The notes under the pieces were generated by a model. That model was not told where the DNA came from. It did no database searches and worked only from the letters and a program-made list of their open reading frames with translations. Shown here piece by piece: positions 23,547-35,290 of a stretch of 64,000 bases of DNA. The DNA comes from Galerina marginata. Taxonomy: Eukaryota > Basidiomycota > Agaricomycetes > Agaricales > Galerinaceae. Position 1 is the first letter of the stretch. Each line of letters starts with the position of its first letter. The position numbers and the translations under genes were made by a program. The stretch spans positions 1,054,001-1,118,000 of the forward strand of contig JAECYW010000024.1 of the NCBI GenBank assembly GCA_023014335.1, read 5' to 3'.

Positions 23547-26413
23547 CCCTCTCTCAGATCTCATCACAGGGCTCTAAATCGCTGTTGAAAGACAACTCAC
23601 GGTTTTAATACCATCCGTCTATTTTTGCATGGGATATCCTCCATGAGCCAAATGGCCCGGTAACAGTTACCTTCCGCGGCTATTCTTGGAACCGTCCATT
23701 TTATCTCATAAAAAAAAACATATCTCTGGCATTTCTGCCATGTAAGAAATGTAGACGAACAAATAAAACCCGAAAGCTATTGTGAACTTCTACAGTACCT
23801 GGCGCCCGTCTTTAGTATTAGAATAATCGTAATGGAACTTCTGCGTGTAGTTCTCATGTTCCAGCCAGGACCTTCTTCTTTCTTCCCAAGGAAGTGTGGT
23901 TAGGAGCTCAAGTCGCACTTGGGGGAGATAGTATTCATTCGATGGAACGAACACGTCCGTTGACCTCAATTGGAATACAGAGAGAAGTTTCACAGGATCA
24001 ATAAAATCCTCTCGAGCGAATAGGTTTCTTCTGTTCCGAATCAAAGGTTTTGATCTTTCGGCACGCTCGTGTCGGCCAGCAGACATATAAATCAATAACA
24101 TGCACAGGCTTGTCTGGGAGTTCCCACCGTACAATCCAATCCGTAGCTCTTGAACCGCCCCATTTTTTAGCCGATAAATGCCTCGCCTTAGTATTCATTC
24201 ATAGACGGCGTAAATACGAATGAACGAGCGCATTACCGTACCAAAACCTAGAGTTTAGGTTATGATGAGAAGTAAATCACCAGACATCTTCTGATAGCCA
24301 TATAGAAATCGTTTTTTCGGTCTAATAAAAGACAAGCTATCAGGATTTGATGCCTATCTATCAGTACCATCTGAAGCCGTGAGGACCCCTCTGCCTCGAT
24401 CATGATATACAGAGAATAATCAAGAAATTTCAGGGCATTTTTAGCTTCGCAACACTCAATGTATGACAATGTTGCTGCGAGCGCTGCCGCTCATGAGGCA
24501 CATCGTGCGTCACCAAGGACCAAGCATCTATCATATAGATATATTTAGCGTGGCTAGCTCGTCCTTCTCATTATTTTTCCTGAGGAAAGAAATTTGAATC
24601 GGATCTCTCAACAAATTTCGAATCAAGTAAATCGTTGGTTTGATAGTAACTCCCTTACCGGGTCTGCCCTGGATAATGGCGAAAAAATTGAGCACCACTA
24701 GTCGCTATTGACGTCCTGGACTCAGAGATTGTCGCCTTGTCTACGCATCTCCGCCTTCCACTCAACTTCCGCTCTCATTTGGCACATCCACTTTATCAAC
24801 TCAAACTCTAAGTCGCGACTTGAAGTCTGAGTTGGCCTGGCCTTTCAATCTAATACCTCTTTTATGAAGATTCCTCGGATCTTTCAGCCTGAACCGACTC
24901 AGTGCATGCGCCTCCTGTGAATATCGCTATGTTCGACAGATCAGTCGAGATATCACCTCAAATTCACACAATATTTTTGACCCAGTGCTGCTGATATATT
25001 ACCCTCAAAGATTCAATCTTGTACCCGTGGGTAGCCACCCCGCCACTGGCAGCCACAAGTTTACTTGACCTACAGCCTTACCTACACGCTTAGGTCCAAT
25101 CAAATGAGCGTGGCTCAGTCACCCGGCCAAACCCGCGCTTTTCGCCTTTCAGTCCAAATACGGCGAACTATTAGTCAGGATTTTGCAGATCTAGAGGACC
25201 CATCCTCGTCAGTGCCGACTCAGTTTGTTTATATACCTCCGGCGTCTCTGCAACTATCTCCAACCCCTCAACGACCGTTATTTCTCGTGACTCGTGAGTA
25301 AGCATCAAGTTCGCAATGAATACTAAATTGCAGCACAACTCACCAGATTCAATTTTTAAGCCGCGGTATTCAGTAGCTGTAATCTTAGCTGATATCGTCT
25401 CTCTCAGCAGCCTACACGCGGATGACAGGTACTGTACTCCAACATACAGACTGTACTTCGCAAAACAGGACAATAGCAACTGAACACTCTGTTTTCTCAG
25501 TTCTGTGATTGGCCCGAACTCGATGTCTACATTCGTCCGCTGGAACACATATGGCTCCTTCTCTCTTCGCCAAGGAGTCTTACCTCCAGGTGAGCATCTT
25601 CCGACCCAACCCCTCGTCATGGCCCCAGCGGCATCAGACAGTCGGTTCCTGAAGGAAACTCTCTTCCCTCTTCCGGCTCTATGTCCCCCCGTTCTTCGTC
25701 ATTATCATTTTTACAAGCAAGCCCAACATTCTAACCTTGTCACTCGCAACGCCGTGCCTACGCGGGCGGAACATAACACTTCGGAGGAGGTAGGGAAAAG
25801 CGACGATTGGTCGATGACTGGGTCGGAGCGGCTCGGGGGACGAGGGCCATGAGGTCTTTCGGGCGTATTCTGTTCTGCATCAATTGGTGAGTCACCCACG
25901 TCGCCTGATTTTGTCATTGAGCCTCCAGCCTCCGAGCCTGGCCTCCTGTGCTATTACTAGTCCGACAAGTGTCTTTGGGCAAAAAACTTGACTCGGATCC
26001 TTAATACGAAGGGATGGATCACTACGAGATTAACGCTTCCCCTAAACGAGATGCTAACACCAAAAGGCCTGAAGGTAAGCGATAATCGATGCTTCCTGAT
26101 GACTTCATGCTCGTACGATGTCAAAACCGGAAGCGCGTTGGCTTTAATGAATTTGATTTTCCGAGGTCTTTTCCCTCCCAGAGCACCGCTAAATGGTGGC
26201 CAACGACTAAACTTGTCCCCACCGGCGACTCTCATGTGCAATATAATGTCGTCCATGCCCATATCTCGGCGATTTTATCCTCATTGCCTCTGGGACTTAA
26301 AGATTAAATCCTAAGCTTCCCTGTCTAACCCGCTTGTGCTACTATTCTCTGGCTGGTGTAATATTACCTTCCCGATTGCACCAGGCTCTGAATTCTGGCG
26401 GTGAAAAATAGTG
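23547..26413. other. Spacer between DUF6534 copies 2 and 3, with plus-strand gene relics
   Basis: The plus strand from about 25100 to 26307 has exon-like pieces. One ends LSPTPQRPLFL before a donor near 25288; another spans roughly 25356-25426; another, near 25500-25588, has the reading GPNSMSTFVRWNTYGSFS. A terminal piece ends NVVHAHISAILSSLPLGLKD at 26304, followed by a stop. The terminal piece is clearly related to one at 29480-29590 and the first to one at 32350-32430. I cannot join them into one intact gene and do not recognise the family. Confidence 0.35.
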
Positions 26414-28194
26414 TTAAATTGGCTGGACCGGAATCGGTTGCAGCAGAATTTCACGCACCGGAATGGATGTACTGGATCGCGAGCTGGCCCTCTCGGAAAA
26501 GTCGTTGTCATTTACTCTGAACTGCAATGGCCCGCTCGCAGTATGTCCAGTATGCGGTCCACTCGTGGCGCTCTTACCGGAACTATCTACCATGACAACT
26601 CCACTACTCCTCAGTCGCATATTTCGCCTTGCGTCCAAACTAGATTGGATTTTAGTCAGAATTGATGCAAAAAGAGACCTTAATGTTCACATACTTGGCT
26701 AGAAAAGACATCGCATGGACTGGAAAATTCTATGAATAAAGAAATATCGACGGGACGATAAGACTTACTTGCACCCATCTGGTAGCTAAGGAAGACATGC
26801 GCGAAATTGAAGCCCAGGACCGCAAACTATACACAAATTATCAGCGCTTTCCCGAGAAAGGTTGCTTAATGGCTTTACCGAGATAAATTCGAACATGACA
26901 AGGATGCTTGACGCAACAAAATTAGTTTGTTAATTGAAGCTGGAGTCAATCTTACCTCGTGAGAAGTCCAGTGCTGATAAGATATAAAATGAGCGTGTTC
27001 ACAAATCGTGTCGTGCTGAAGAGATGAAAAGACGCTCTGTGATTCTTCTGGCAATTAGAAAAGTTTGAAGTTCGACTGACTTTGGAAGCCCGCAACGCTG
27101 GCGATACAAGTAATAAACTTGAAAAACAGCAATAAGAATGTCACAGGCGCCGTCTACGCAGAGCCAAGCCTGAACGAGCCACTGGAATTGACAACCATTT
27201 AAAAGGTGAGAAAAGCGGATTTTACGCAAATACTGACCGACATGCTTCCAAGCTTGGCGAAATTTGTATCTGCCGTCAATCCAAGTATCACGACGGCCGA
27301 ACACATCCCTGTAATAGAATATGTGTACGCAGAGTCAAGGATCGTATGGCAACTGCTTACCAAGTGCGCCGAGTGCCAAAATTACCTAGGCAAATATTAA
27401 ATGCTGGGACTTTATTCAAGAAGAATTCTCGTACAATTATTCCAAGAATTAAGTAGTTCTGACCACTCACTAGAGCAGAAAAGAAATGTTAGTCAATGAA
27501 TAACCGCCGCCAATCGAGGGATCATAAATTCACGGTGAAAGATGCGATAGGCATAGAACACCTGGACACTGCATGCACCAAGTGCCTTCAAGAACGTCAG
27601 GACACTTCAAAAAATTAAAGCGAGGTGACACAGTGAGACTCACAATTAGACCTAAGTAAATCGACCACTCCCTATTATAGCGCATTAAACGAAATAAGGT
27701 AGGCGATGGAAAATCCAAATTACCATGCCACTTCGAAAAGTCTGTCGTAATCCCCAAAGGATACGATGACATAGTGGTACATCGTTGTTGTCTGAATAAA
27801 TCTATGTAACCTCGTTTAAATTATGTCGCAGAGAACGTAAGATCTCAAATGACTCACAAATTGAATATCTGGAGAACTCTAAACATCTTTGAATTCATAT
27901 TTGGGTGTTTTACTGGATGCATTACTTACAGGACCCAGGCAACCTAACCAAGTGTTCCCGTCAGTTCATTTCCAATTATGACGCCAAAAAGAAATTACCA
28001 AGATCTTCAAGACCATGGCGTCGCGAGGGAAGTTAAGGTAATAACTATAGCCCTGCGCACAGACCAGCCCTACCATCCTAATTTACAAAGAACCGCGGTT
28101 AGTATTTCGAGGTCAGAGGTCGAACTGAAACAGACCAGGCATTGAAGACAACTCCTAACTGTCCGGCGCCAAAAAGAGTGACCAGCAAATTCAT
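26414..28194 (-). CDS. DUF6534 family membrane protein, tandem copy 3
   Basis: Third copy, start ATG at 28194, about 320 aa from 16 exons with unbroken phase and GT-AG sites throughout. Exons include pieces of 14, 21, 25 and 28 nt. Landmarks: LLVTLFGAGQLGVVFNAW, GYSYYLNFPRDAMVLKIL, YHYVIVSFGDYDRLFEVAW, CSVQVFYAYRIF, LSGQNYLILGII, MCSAVVILGLTADTNFAKL, LCVDGACDILIAVFQVYYLY, NTLILYLISTGLLTR, FAHVFLSYQMGA and MSFLANLDARRN. The soluble tail is rich in Ser and Thr and ends LLQPIPVQPI. It is most similar to copy 4, and the two share flanking sequence on both sides, so they are the youngest pair in the array. Membrane protein of unknown role. Confidence 0.87.
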
Positions 28195-28240
28195 GGTACG
28201 GATAAGGATGGAAGATACCGTCTTCCATTGAAATGTCCTT

Positions 28241-28249
28241 CTCTTTAAG
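28241..28249 (-). promoter_or_regulatory. Conserved TATA-like element, DUF6534 copy 3
   Basis: CTTAAAGAG about 50 nt upstream of the ATG at 28194; the sequence is slightly altered from copies 1 and 2 but the spacing is kept. Confidence 0.45.
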
Positions 28250-29614
28250 CAGTCTTTCCGGTCCCGTGGCAGAACTCAAAACAGTTCTCGAAGTTCGAAC
28301 GATCTACACACATCTGTCAGCTTCGATAATGGGGTACTTGATCATCAGTTGTTGGAACGACGCCTGGAAGGATTGCCAACATCGCTTCACCTAGAGACCC
28401 CGTTAATTGAGCTATGGCTCCCCCAGCGTCTAAAAGACTACGGGCCAAAAAAAAAAACTACTTAGCCTGAGATGCCGTCAGTGGTTTGATTCGCCCGTTG
28501 ATGTCAAACTGTTTACAAGGCTATGCGTAATTCACATCCTGAGTCTGCTTGTCTTCAAGGCTGGGACTGCAGTCAGAAGCTGTAATCACGATTAGGCGCC
28601 GGTGCAGCAGGAACAGGAGCGTGAAACGAGTTGGAATGCGAAATAGGATGGGTACAAAGTCCAGACAACGATGCTTTCATGGTCTCATCCGATGATAATT
28701 CGTATTGGACAACGTTCAGAAGACATCCACAGAACGAAACAGTTGTGATCTGAGAGAAGCACAGGTTGTAGCAGAGTAGAGTATAGCCTGACGATCGCTT
28801 ATGGTTTGACGTCTACGAATTACTCGGGGGCGGTCACTGGGCAGCTTAGGTGTTGCCAGAGGTGGTTTAAGTAATCGAGGACTATTGATTGGGTGGTAAA
28901 TTAGGAAAGCTTCCTGCTCTGCACCGCCGCAAGGAAAATCTTCCTTCTGCTCCAATAAAAGGTTAGAGATATCACACACACACTGCCCATCGGTATCCTC
29001 TGATGCTAAGAAGTTTGATCTGCTCTAACGATAACTGAACTGTAAAGTCGTCTCGCGTCCTGTTGTTTTTCACCGCCCATGGAATATCAAGTTTTGCGGG
29101 CTTTGCGGGTTGCATGACACGTCCTGCGGCTACCAACACTGAAAGCAGCTTCAATTTTAACTGATCATCATTCATTTATAGTCCGGTTTCTTCTTGGACC
29201 TCTTCCCGAAAATAAGAAGAGCAATTTTCCCGACGACTCTGTATCCTGGACTTGTCCTGGAAACAGATATCCCCTTGCTTGCAAGTATGTCACGACGTGA
29301 TTAAGCTTTCCTAAAAACGAAAGGAGTAACAGCGCTTGAAGGTGGGCGGTAATCGATAATTCCTGATAACTTCATCCACATCCAGTGTCAAAAATGGAAG
29401 CACGTTGTTATTTGGTTCGCCAGTAACTTCATTTCTTTTTAGGGCACCGCCAAGCTGTAGCCAACTCCGCGGTGATTCTGCAACTAATATTTTCACCAGG
29501 ACAATCCCCCTCGTTCCGCGCAATGTGGTTCATGCTCGTATCTCGGCGACTTTATCCTCATTGCCTCCGCCAGTGGGTCTTGAATCCTGAAATTCCCTGG
29601 TCAACCCGCCTGTG
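28250..29614. other. Spacer between DUF6534 copies 3 and 4, part of the duplicated unit
   Basis: No intact gene. The segment 28690-29240 matches 31570-32140 with indels. A GT microsatellite near 28975-28985 is longer in the second copy. The plus-strand frame ending GLES at 29587 is related to the one ending at 26304, so this spacer holds the 3' end of a duplicated, probably decayed, convergent gene. Confidence 0.4.
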
Positions 29615-31440
29615 CTACTGTTTTCTGTCTGGGGTAATATTGACGTCCCGATTATACCAGGCTCTGAAATCTGGTGGTGAATAGCGGTGATAAATCAGCC
29701 GCACAGGAATCGGTTGCAGCGGACGTTCACGCACCGGAATGGATGTATTGCGTCGCGAGCTTGTCATCTCGGAAAATTCGTTATCAGTCACTTTGAACCG
29801 CAATTCCCCTATACTCGTAGTATGCGGTTTGCCGGAGCTATCTGCCGTGACCACACTATCCATTAGTCGCTTATATCGCCTTGCATCCAAACTGGATTGG
29901 GTTTTAGTTAGAACTGTTGCGTAAAGAGACCCTAACGGTCACCCACTTGGCTAAGAAAGACATCGCATGGACTGGCGATCCTATGAGTAAATAAATATCG
30001 ACGGGACGATAAGCCTTACTTGCACCCATCTGGTAGCTAAGGAGAACATGGGCGAAATTGAAGCCCAGGACCGCAAACTATGCACGCAAATTAGCGCTTT
30101 CTAGAGAAAGGTTGCCTAATGACTTTACCGAGATTAATTCGAATATGACAAGGATGCTAAACGCAATGAAATTACTTGGTTAATCGAAGGTGTAAAATAT
30201 TACCTCGTGAGAAGCCCAGTGCTGATGAAATATAAAATGAGAATGTTCACAAATCGCATCGTCCTAAAAGGATGAAAAGACATCTGTAATGCTTCTGGCA
30301 ATTAGAAATAAAGCCGACTAACCTTGGAAGCCCGCAACGCTGGCGATACAAGTAATAAACTTGGACAACGGCAATAAGAAGGTCGCAGGCACCATCTACG
30401 CAGAGCCAAGCCTGAACAAGCCACTGGAATTGATAGATCTTTAAACGGAGAGAAATGAGAGAAATGGGCATTTTATAAACAGACAAATGTCCCGGTAATC
30501 TTATCGAAATTCGTATCTGTCGTTAATGCAAGAATCATAACCGCCGAACACAGCCCTGTAACAGGTGTAGGCGAAGTTGAGATCCAAATGGCGACTGCTT
30601 ACCTAGTCCAGCGAGTGCCAGAATTATCTAGGCAAAAATTAAATGCTGGGACTTTGTTCGACAAGAATTCTCGTACAATTATCCCACAAATAATGTAATT
30701 GCGACTATGACTCACTAGAGCCAATGGGAACGTTAGTAGCCTGATAACTTGCAATTGAGGGAAAAGGAAATTTACAACGAAAGATACGATATGCATAGAA
30801 CAATTGAACGCTGCATGCACCCACTGCCTTCAAGAAGGTCAGTCCACTTCAAATAAATCAAATCGAGGCGACATGGGGGACTTACTATTAGGCCTAAGTA
30901 CAGCGACCATTCCCTGTTATAGCACATTAAACGCAAGAAAATAGGCGATGGAGGATCCAAATTCTACCATGCCACTTCAAAGAGTTTGTCGTAATCCCCA
31001 AAGGATACGATAAGGTAATGGTACATTGTTGTTGTCTGAATGAGCCTATGTATCCACGTTCAATCTATGTCCCAGAAAATGTAAGATTTTGATTGACTCA
31101 CAAGTTGAAGATCTGAATTACTCTAAATTCCGTTGAATCCATATCTGTGTTTTTATACTGGGACCTTTACTTACAAGACCCAGGCAACCTAACCAAGGCC
31201 CCGTCAGTCCATTTCCAGTTATCGACGCCAAATGAAAATTACCAATATCTTCAAGACCATGGGGTCGCCAGGGGAGGTGAGATAATAACTATACCCCTGC
31301 GCACAGACTAGCCCTACCATCCTGTAATTTGAAAAGACCAACGATTAGTATTTCGATCTCATAGGTCGAACTAAAGCTGACCAGGCATTGAAGACAACCC
31401 CTAATTGACCGGCGCCAAAAAGAGTGACCAGTAAGTTCAT
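29615..31440 (-). CDS. DUF6534 family membrane protein, tandem copy 4
   Basis: Fourth copy, start ATG at 31440, again 16 exons and no visible disruption. Landmarks: LLVTLFGAGQLGVVFNAW, GYSYYLTSPGDPMVLKIL, YHYLIVSFGDYDKLFEVAW, EWSLYLGLI, CSVQLFYAYRIF, LSHSRNYIICGII, LCVDGACDLLIAVVQVYYLY, NILILYFISTGLLTR, FAHVLLSYQMGA and MSFLANLDARRY. The tail first matches copy 3 (SFS-type residues, then PVRERPLQPIPV) but reads about 27 residues further, ending TPDRKQ, because the stop position of copy 3 is not kept. One of two young duplicates. Function unknown. Confidence 0.86.
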
Positions 31441-31484
31441 GGTACGGATAAGGATGAAGACGGTATCTTCCGTTGAAGTACCCT

Positions 31485-31494
31485 GCTTTTTAAG
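31485..31494 (-). promoter_or_regulatory. Conserved TATA-like element, DUF6534 copy 4
   Basis: CTTAAAAAGC about 50 nt upstream of the ATG at 31440, the fourth member of the conserved set. Confidence 0.45.
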
Positions 31495-31499
31495 CAGTC

Positions 31500-32555
31500 T
31501 TTCCGGTCCCGTGGCAGAACTTAAAATGGTCCTCATGTTCGAACGATCTACACACATCCGTCAACTTCAATAAACCCGATGATATATTTGTTTAGGTCAA
31601 CGTAGCGAAGCATGAAAAGGTCCACAGAACAAGACATTTGTGGTCTGAAAGAAGCACAGTATAGCCTGACGATCGCTTGTGGTTCCACGTCTATGAATAA
31701 CTCGGGGTTGGTACTGGACGGCTCAGATGTTATCAGAGGCGGTTCAATAATCGCGGACTTTTGATTGGGTGGTAAACTAGGAAAGCTCCATGGGGTCCGC
31801 CCTGCTCCGCCTTAATGAAAATCTTCCTTCTGCTCTAACACAAGGTAAGAAATATTATCTCACACACACACACTGTCCATCGGTATTCTCTGACGCTAAG
31901 AAGTCTGATCCAAAATAACTGAAAACTTAGTATCTCGAAGCATGTTTTTTTCTCATCGCCCACGCAGTACTATGGAGTTTTTGCGGGCTTTGCGGTTCGC
32001 ATAACACATCTGCGGCTACCAACAGCAAAACCAGCTCTCGTGTAGATGTTTTATTGCAGCCAATTTCAATAATCATCTGTATTCCGGTCCTTCCCACTGG
32101 CCAGTCGCTCTGTCTGCCAAGAAGCAAGAAGAAAGGCAATTTGGCCAGCGAATCAGGTTATTTCTTTACGACGTATGGGTAATCCAGGTCTTTTATACAC
32201 AGTTATACACTTGGCTTACATTCTTCCAGACTACGAGGTCCAACAAGCGACCAAAGCTCGTTTCGTACCGATGTCCCCACCAGCTAGCAAAGCTTGGTCC
32301 AAATTTAGCAATCCATTGGTCAGCATAGGACGGGCCTTTTGCGGAAGGCCGATTCCAATGTTGACTTCGTTTGCTCACCTCGACGCGTCGACAAAAGTAC
32401 CTTTAAGCCCTCTGAGGCCCTATTTCTTGTGAGTAAGCTCTTTTAAACACAACATCCGCAATAAAGCTCACCTTTACTTCATAGGGAAACCTGCTTCCCA
32501 GAAGAAAAAATTTATGACCTGTTATTAATTATCGACTTTCATTCGGAACTTCGCA
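31500..32555. other. Spacer between DUF6534 copy 4 and the ferredoxin gene
   Basis: Contains the 5' flank of the duplicated unit to about 32140. A plus-strand frame at 32175-32430 ends VPLSPLRPYFL just before a GTGAGT donor; its end resembles a frame ending near 25288. No complete gene can be built. Confidence 0.35.
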
Positions 32556-34048
32556 ATGCTTTCATCCACAACCCTTCATTCTCCGTATTTCCATGGTTTT
32601 TTAAGGCCTATATCTCGTTGTACAGCACAACGGCTCTCGTATTCGCCTCACTCAACATTGCCTACACCGCTTTATCCATCAGCCGCAGCTCGGTGTTACC
32701 ACTCACGAAAAGCAAGCCCTGCACTTCGACAGACGCAAAACGTACTTTCCAGGCCTGGAAGAACGCAACGGAGGAGGAGTATCTTCTCAGTTGAGGCAAA
32801 CTCTTTCCAGGTTACACGACCCCAGAGTCTACATTCGTCTGCTGGTGCGTTTTATATACATTTGGCTCTATCTCCGCTCTTGGCTAACGAACCTCATCTC
32901 GACTCGTTTGGACAGTCCTACGGCATATGGGAATCGATCGACCAACTCCAGGAACAGGGTAAGTGCCCATATCTACTTCATGTATGAGTCCGTTTCTGAC
33001 TTAACGCCACTCCTTGACTCTTCCCTTACTCGTTGTGCAAACCCCACTTTGTTCGGCCGGCGACGACAACTCAGACTCAAAGTGCACTTTAAAGACTCAC
33101 ACGGGAATCTTATCAAGACGGTGGAAGCTAACGAGGGAGACGACATCCTTGCGATAGCTCATGAGTACGACATCGATTTGGAGGGTGCGTCACTTCATCT
33201 ATCTTCAGAAGTCTTGATGCTGACTCTGATTTCCTCCTCTATCCTTTCTCTCTCCGCCTTCATCCCTCGCTTCGGTCTTTGGTCCTCCCTATTGGACGTC
33301 TCCACCCCGTTCATCTCAACCTTAACCCGCTGCTCTGGCCTCTTCTTCTCCCCTGCTCATCGCTGCCTCCTTTTCCGGACCTACAGGGGCTTGCGAAGGC
33401 TCAGTGGCATGTTCAACATGTCATGTCATCCTCCCAACGGAGTACTACGACATCCTCCCTGAGCCGGAGGATGACGAGAACGACATGCTCGATATGGCCT
33501 TTGGTCTGACGGACACCAGCCGACTGGGCTGCCAGGTGAAGATGACGAAGGCGCTGGACGGGATTACGTGCACCCTCCCTTCTGCCACACGAAATATGTT
33601 CGTTGATGGTGTGTGATTCATTTTTCGTTCCGTTCTCTTTCAACACCTTTCTACATTTGCCTCCTACACTGGGCGCAAAAACGATTTTTCGGAGGTGAAA
33701 AATACGATTCTCATCTATTAAAAAATTATGACTGATTGAATTCCAAAAATGTATTACCTTATGGAGTACCGAAAAAATATATGGAGTACCGTCGGTACTC
33801 CATAAGGTAATATATTTTTGAATTTCAAACATTCATAATTTTCTAATGAATGAGAAACATATTTTTAGAGTGCGAAAAGCACCTTTTGCGCGTAGTGCTA
33901 TGTCTGTTCTTCCTGGTGTAAAGTCTGCGTTCGACGTTCAGGGTTGACCTGTTAACGTCAACCCGTCCTCTCTCCATTTGTTTACCCCTCATTTCGAAAT
34001 GACTTTTACTTACAATTATTTGTCGTAGGCAAGAAATCGTCACATTAG
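32556..34048 (+). CDS. YAH1: Mitochondrial [2Fe-2S] ferredoxin (adrenodoxin type)
   Basis: Electron carrier of the mitochondrial matrix. In fungi it receives electrons from ferredoxin reductase and serves Fe-S cluster assembly and haem A synthesis. Exons 32556-32844, 32916-32958, 33075-33184, 33387-33608 and 34029-34048 are all GT-AG with continuous phase and give 227 aa. The N-terminal 100 residues are rich in Arg, Ser and His and poor in acids, as expected of a mitochondrial presequence. The ferredoxin domain starts at LKVHF (about residue 111). Cluster ligands are Cys150, Cys156 and Cys159 ([11 protein letters not shown]) and Cys196 (LGCQV), and the acidic DEND region at 177-180 is where redox partners dock. 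The last exon codes only KKSSH after VDG; its intron is enlarged to 420 nt by a MITE (33667-33897). If that intron were retained, the frame would stop almost at once, after VDGV. Confidence 0.93.
33667..33897. mobile_element. CACTA-like MITE in the last ferredoxin intron
   Basis: Almost the whole 231-bp element is one imperfect inverted repeat, with arms of about 105 bases. The termini are CACTGGGCGCAAAA on the left and TTTTGCGCGTAGTG on the right, the latter reading CACTACGCGC inward. It is flanked on both sides by CTA, a 3-bp target duplication (33664-33666 and 33898-33900). Termini of CACT(A/G) type with 3-bp duplications are typical of the CACTA (EnSpm) superfamily. It has no coding capacity, so it is non-autonomous. 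The tip of the stem has repeated GGAGTACC motifs. Confidence 0.8.
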
Positions 34049-35290
34049 AGGACCGCCGGACATTTATGCCGCATTTGTATTTAGTAGAGCGTCTTACAAT
34101 CATCATCGCCCACCCCATCTCCACGAATGACTGTCCTCCAGTCGTCCAATTTTGTATTCGTCATCGACAGGTCAGGCGGTCTAGGGTATACCGGTGATGC
34201 GAACTCGGTGATGCAAAATCATTTTTAGGCGCCTGGACAAATCGTATCTGGCCACTTACTACCAACTCTTTTCGACGTCATTATAAACAGTTATATTGGT
34301 AATTATCCTTCAAGATTTAGAGGTTTTTTATTTATTCTCTTGCCCAGTTTCGCGACAACGGAAGGCATCATGAGGAGTTTGGCTCTGGAACAAGGTGAGC
34401 TTTTCAAAGCGGTTTCCGGTTGTTGTTTATTAACTTCGCGGCTCTAGTCTGCTTCTCGATGATCAATTCCATTGGTCTTATGACCAGGAAACTTCCATCC
34501 AACACCCTCCTTCAAGCCTGTCGAATGCCTTAAAGTCAATTGTTTTTTTACGTGGCGGGCCATCGTTGGCTTTGTGGAAGAGTAAGTTCTTGAACTCCCT
34601 TTTTTCCCTTGTATCTTTTTTGTCACTTCTTCTCTTACAGTTGAAGCAAAGTATTTACGATCAAAGCCGAATCCATAATCGCCTACAATCACAGGCTTGG
34701 CACTAGCTTTACCCGCCGACGGTCGGCGTCCACAGGCGTCCACCCTCGTCTTGTCAGTCTCTCTATTTTAGTTTTGAGGAAACCTGTGGAAACCCTCGTG
34801 ATAACGACTTTTGATTGTCGCCCTGCTCACTTGTCCTGACTTATCATCCAACGAAATGCTAACATCGCCAGGTTGCTTGACTATCTATTTTTAAAACACC
34901 CCTAACCGCGTGGCTTGCAGGAACCTGAATTAGCTTTCATTTTGAATTTTTTTAGTCTCTCCTGCGCCTCCACGTACCACACTCATCAGACCGCCATATA
35001 GGCTCTTGGTTTCAAGCGTGTTCCACGGACGCAGCCTCCCTTCGGATCAACGAGCCAGCGTGCTGCAAGTGGAAAGCGGCGACCCTCATGACGCGTCGAG
35101 TGGCATATTGGGTTTAGCACGCGCTCGTCAGGCAAACACTCTCACTTTTGGAGAACAATATGTGTGGGCCGCATGATTCTATTTACCTAACGACCTTGAT
35201 TCTCTGACTTCTCAACACTTCCCAACGCCGATTACAAACCCCGTCTATGAAATTTGCGGACGCTCTGTCGAGCCCGGCCTATTTTCCGTG
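34049..35290. other. Spacer between ferredoxin and sedolisin genes
   Basis: The plus strand from 34124 reads nearly open for about 90 codons (with IDRSGGLGYTGDANSVMQ and PSFATTEGIMRSLALEQ), interrupted by one TAG at 34217-34219 that could be spliced out. There is also a basic minus-strand frame at 34444-34743. Neither is recognisable; a small unassigned gene or relic is possible. Confidence 0.3.

Larger units (their letters stand above)
25957..29240. repeat. Tandem segmental duplication, first unit
   Basis: This block, covering DUF6534 copy 3, its 3' flank from about 25957 and its 5' flank to about 29240, is repeated at 29300-32140 around copy 4. Matching landmarks include CACACATC near 28310 with 31550, GTCTTTCCGGTCCCGTGGCA at 28250 with 31496, and CTTTATCCTCATTGCCTC near 26275 with 29550. 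Boundaries are approximate. Confidence 0.65.
29300..32140. repeat. Tandem segmental duplication, second unit
   Basis: Partner of 25957-29240. Collinear, but the 5' flank lacks about 350 bases relative to the first unit, so the offset falls from about 3.29 kb at the left to about 2.89 kb at the right. Confidence 0.65.

Noticed and set aside
25171..25620. 149-codon minus-strand frame
   Set aside because: Plus-strand exon-like pieces with better splice context and protein-level similarity to other plus-strand pieces overlap it; no support for the minus strand.
28716..28979. Minus-strand frame of 87 codons upstream of DUF6534 copy 3
   Set aside because: In the duplicated unit (31640-31860) the same DNA has stops and a changed frame, so similarity is only at the DNA level.
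33741..33822. Stem-loop read as a transcription terminator
   Set aside because: The symmetry extends over 231 bases with superfamily-type ends and a 3-base target duplication, so it is a MITE; fungal genes do not use such terminators.
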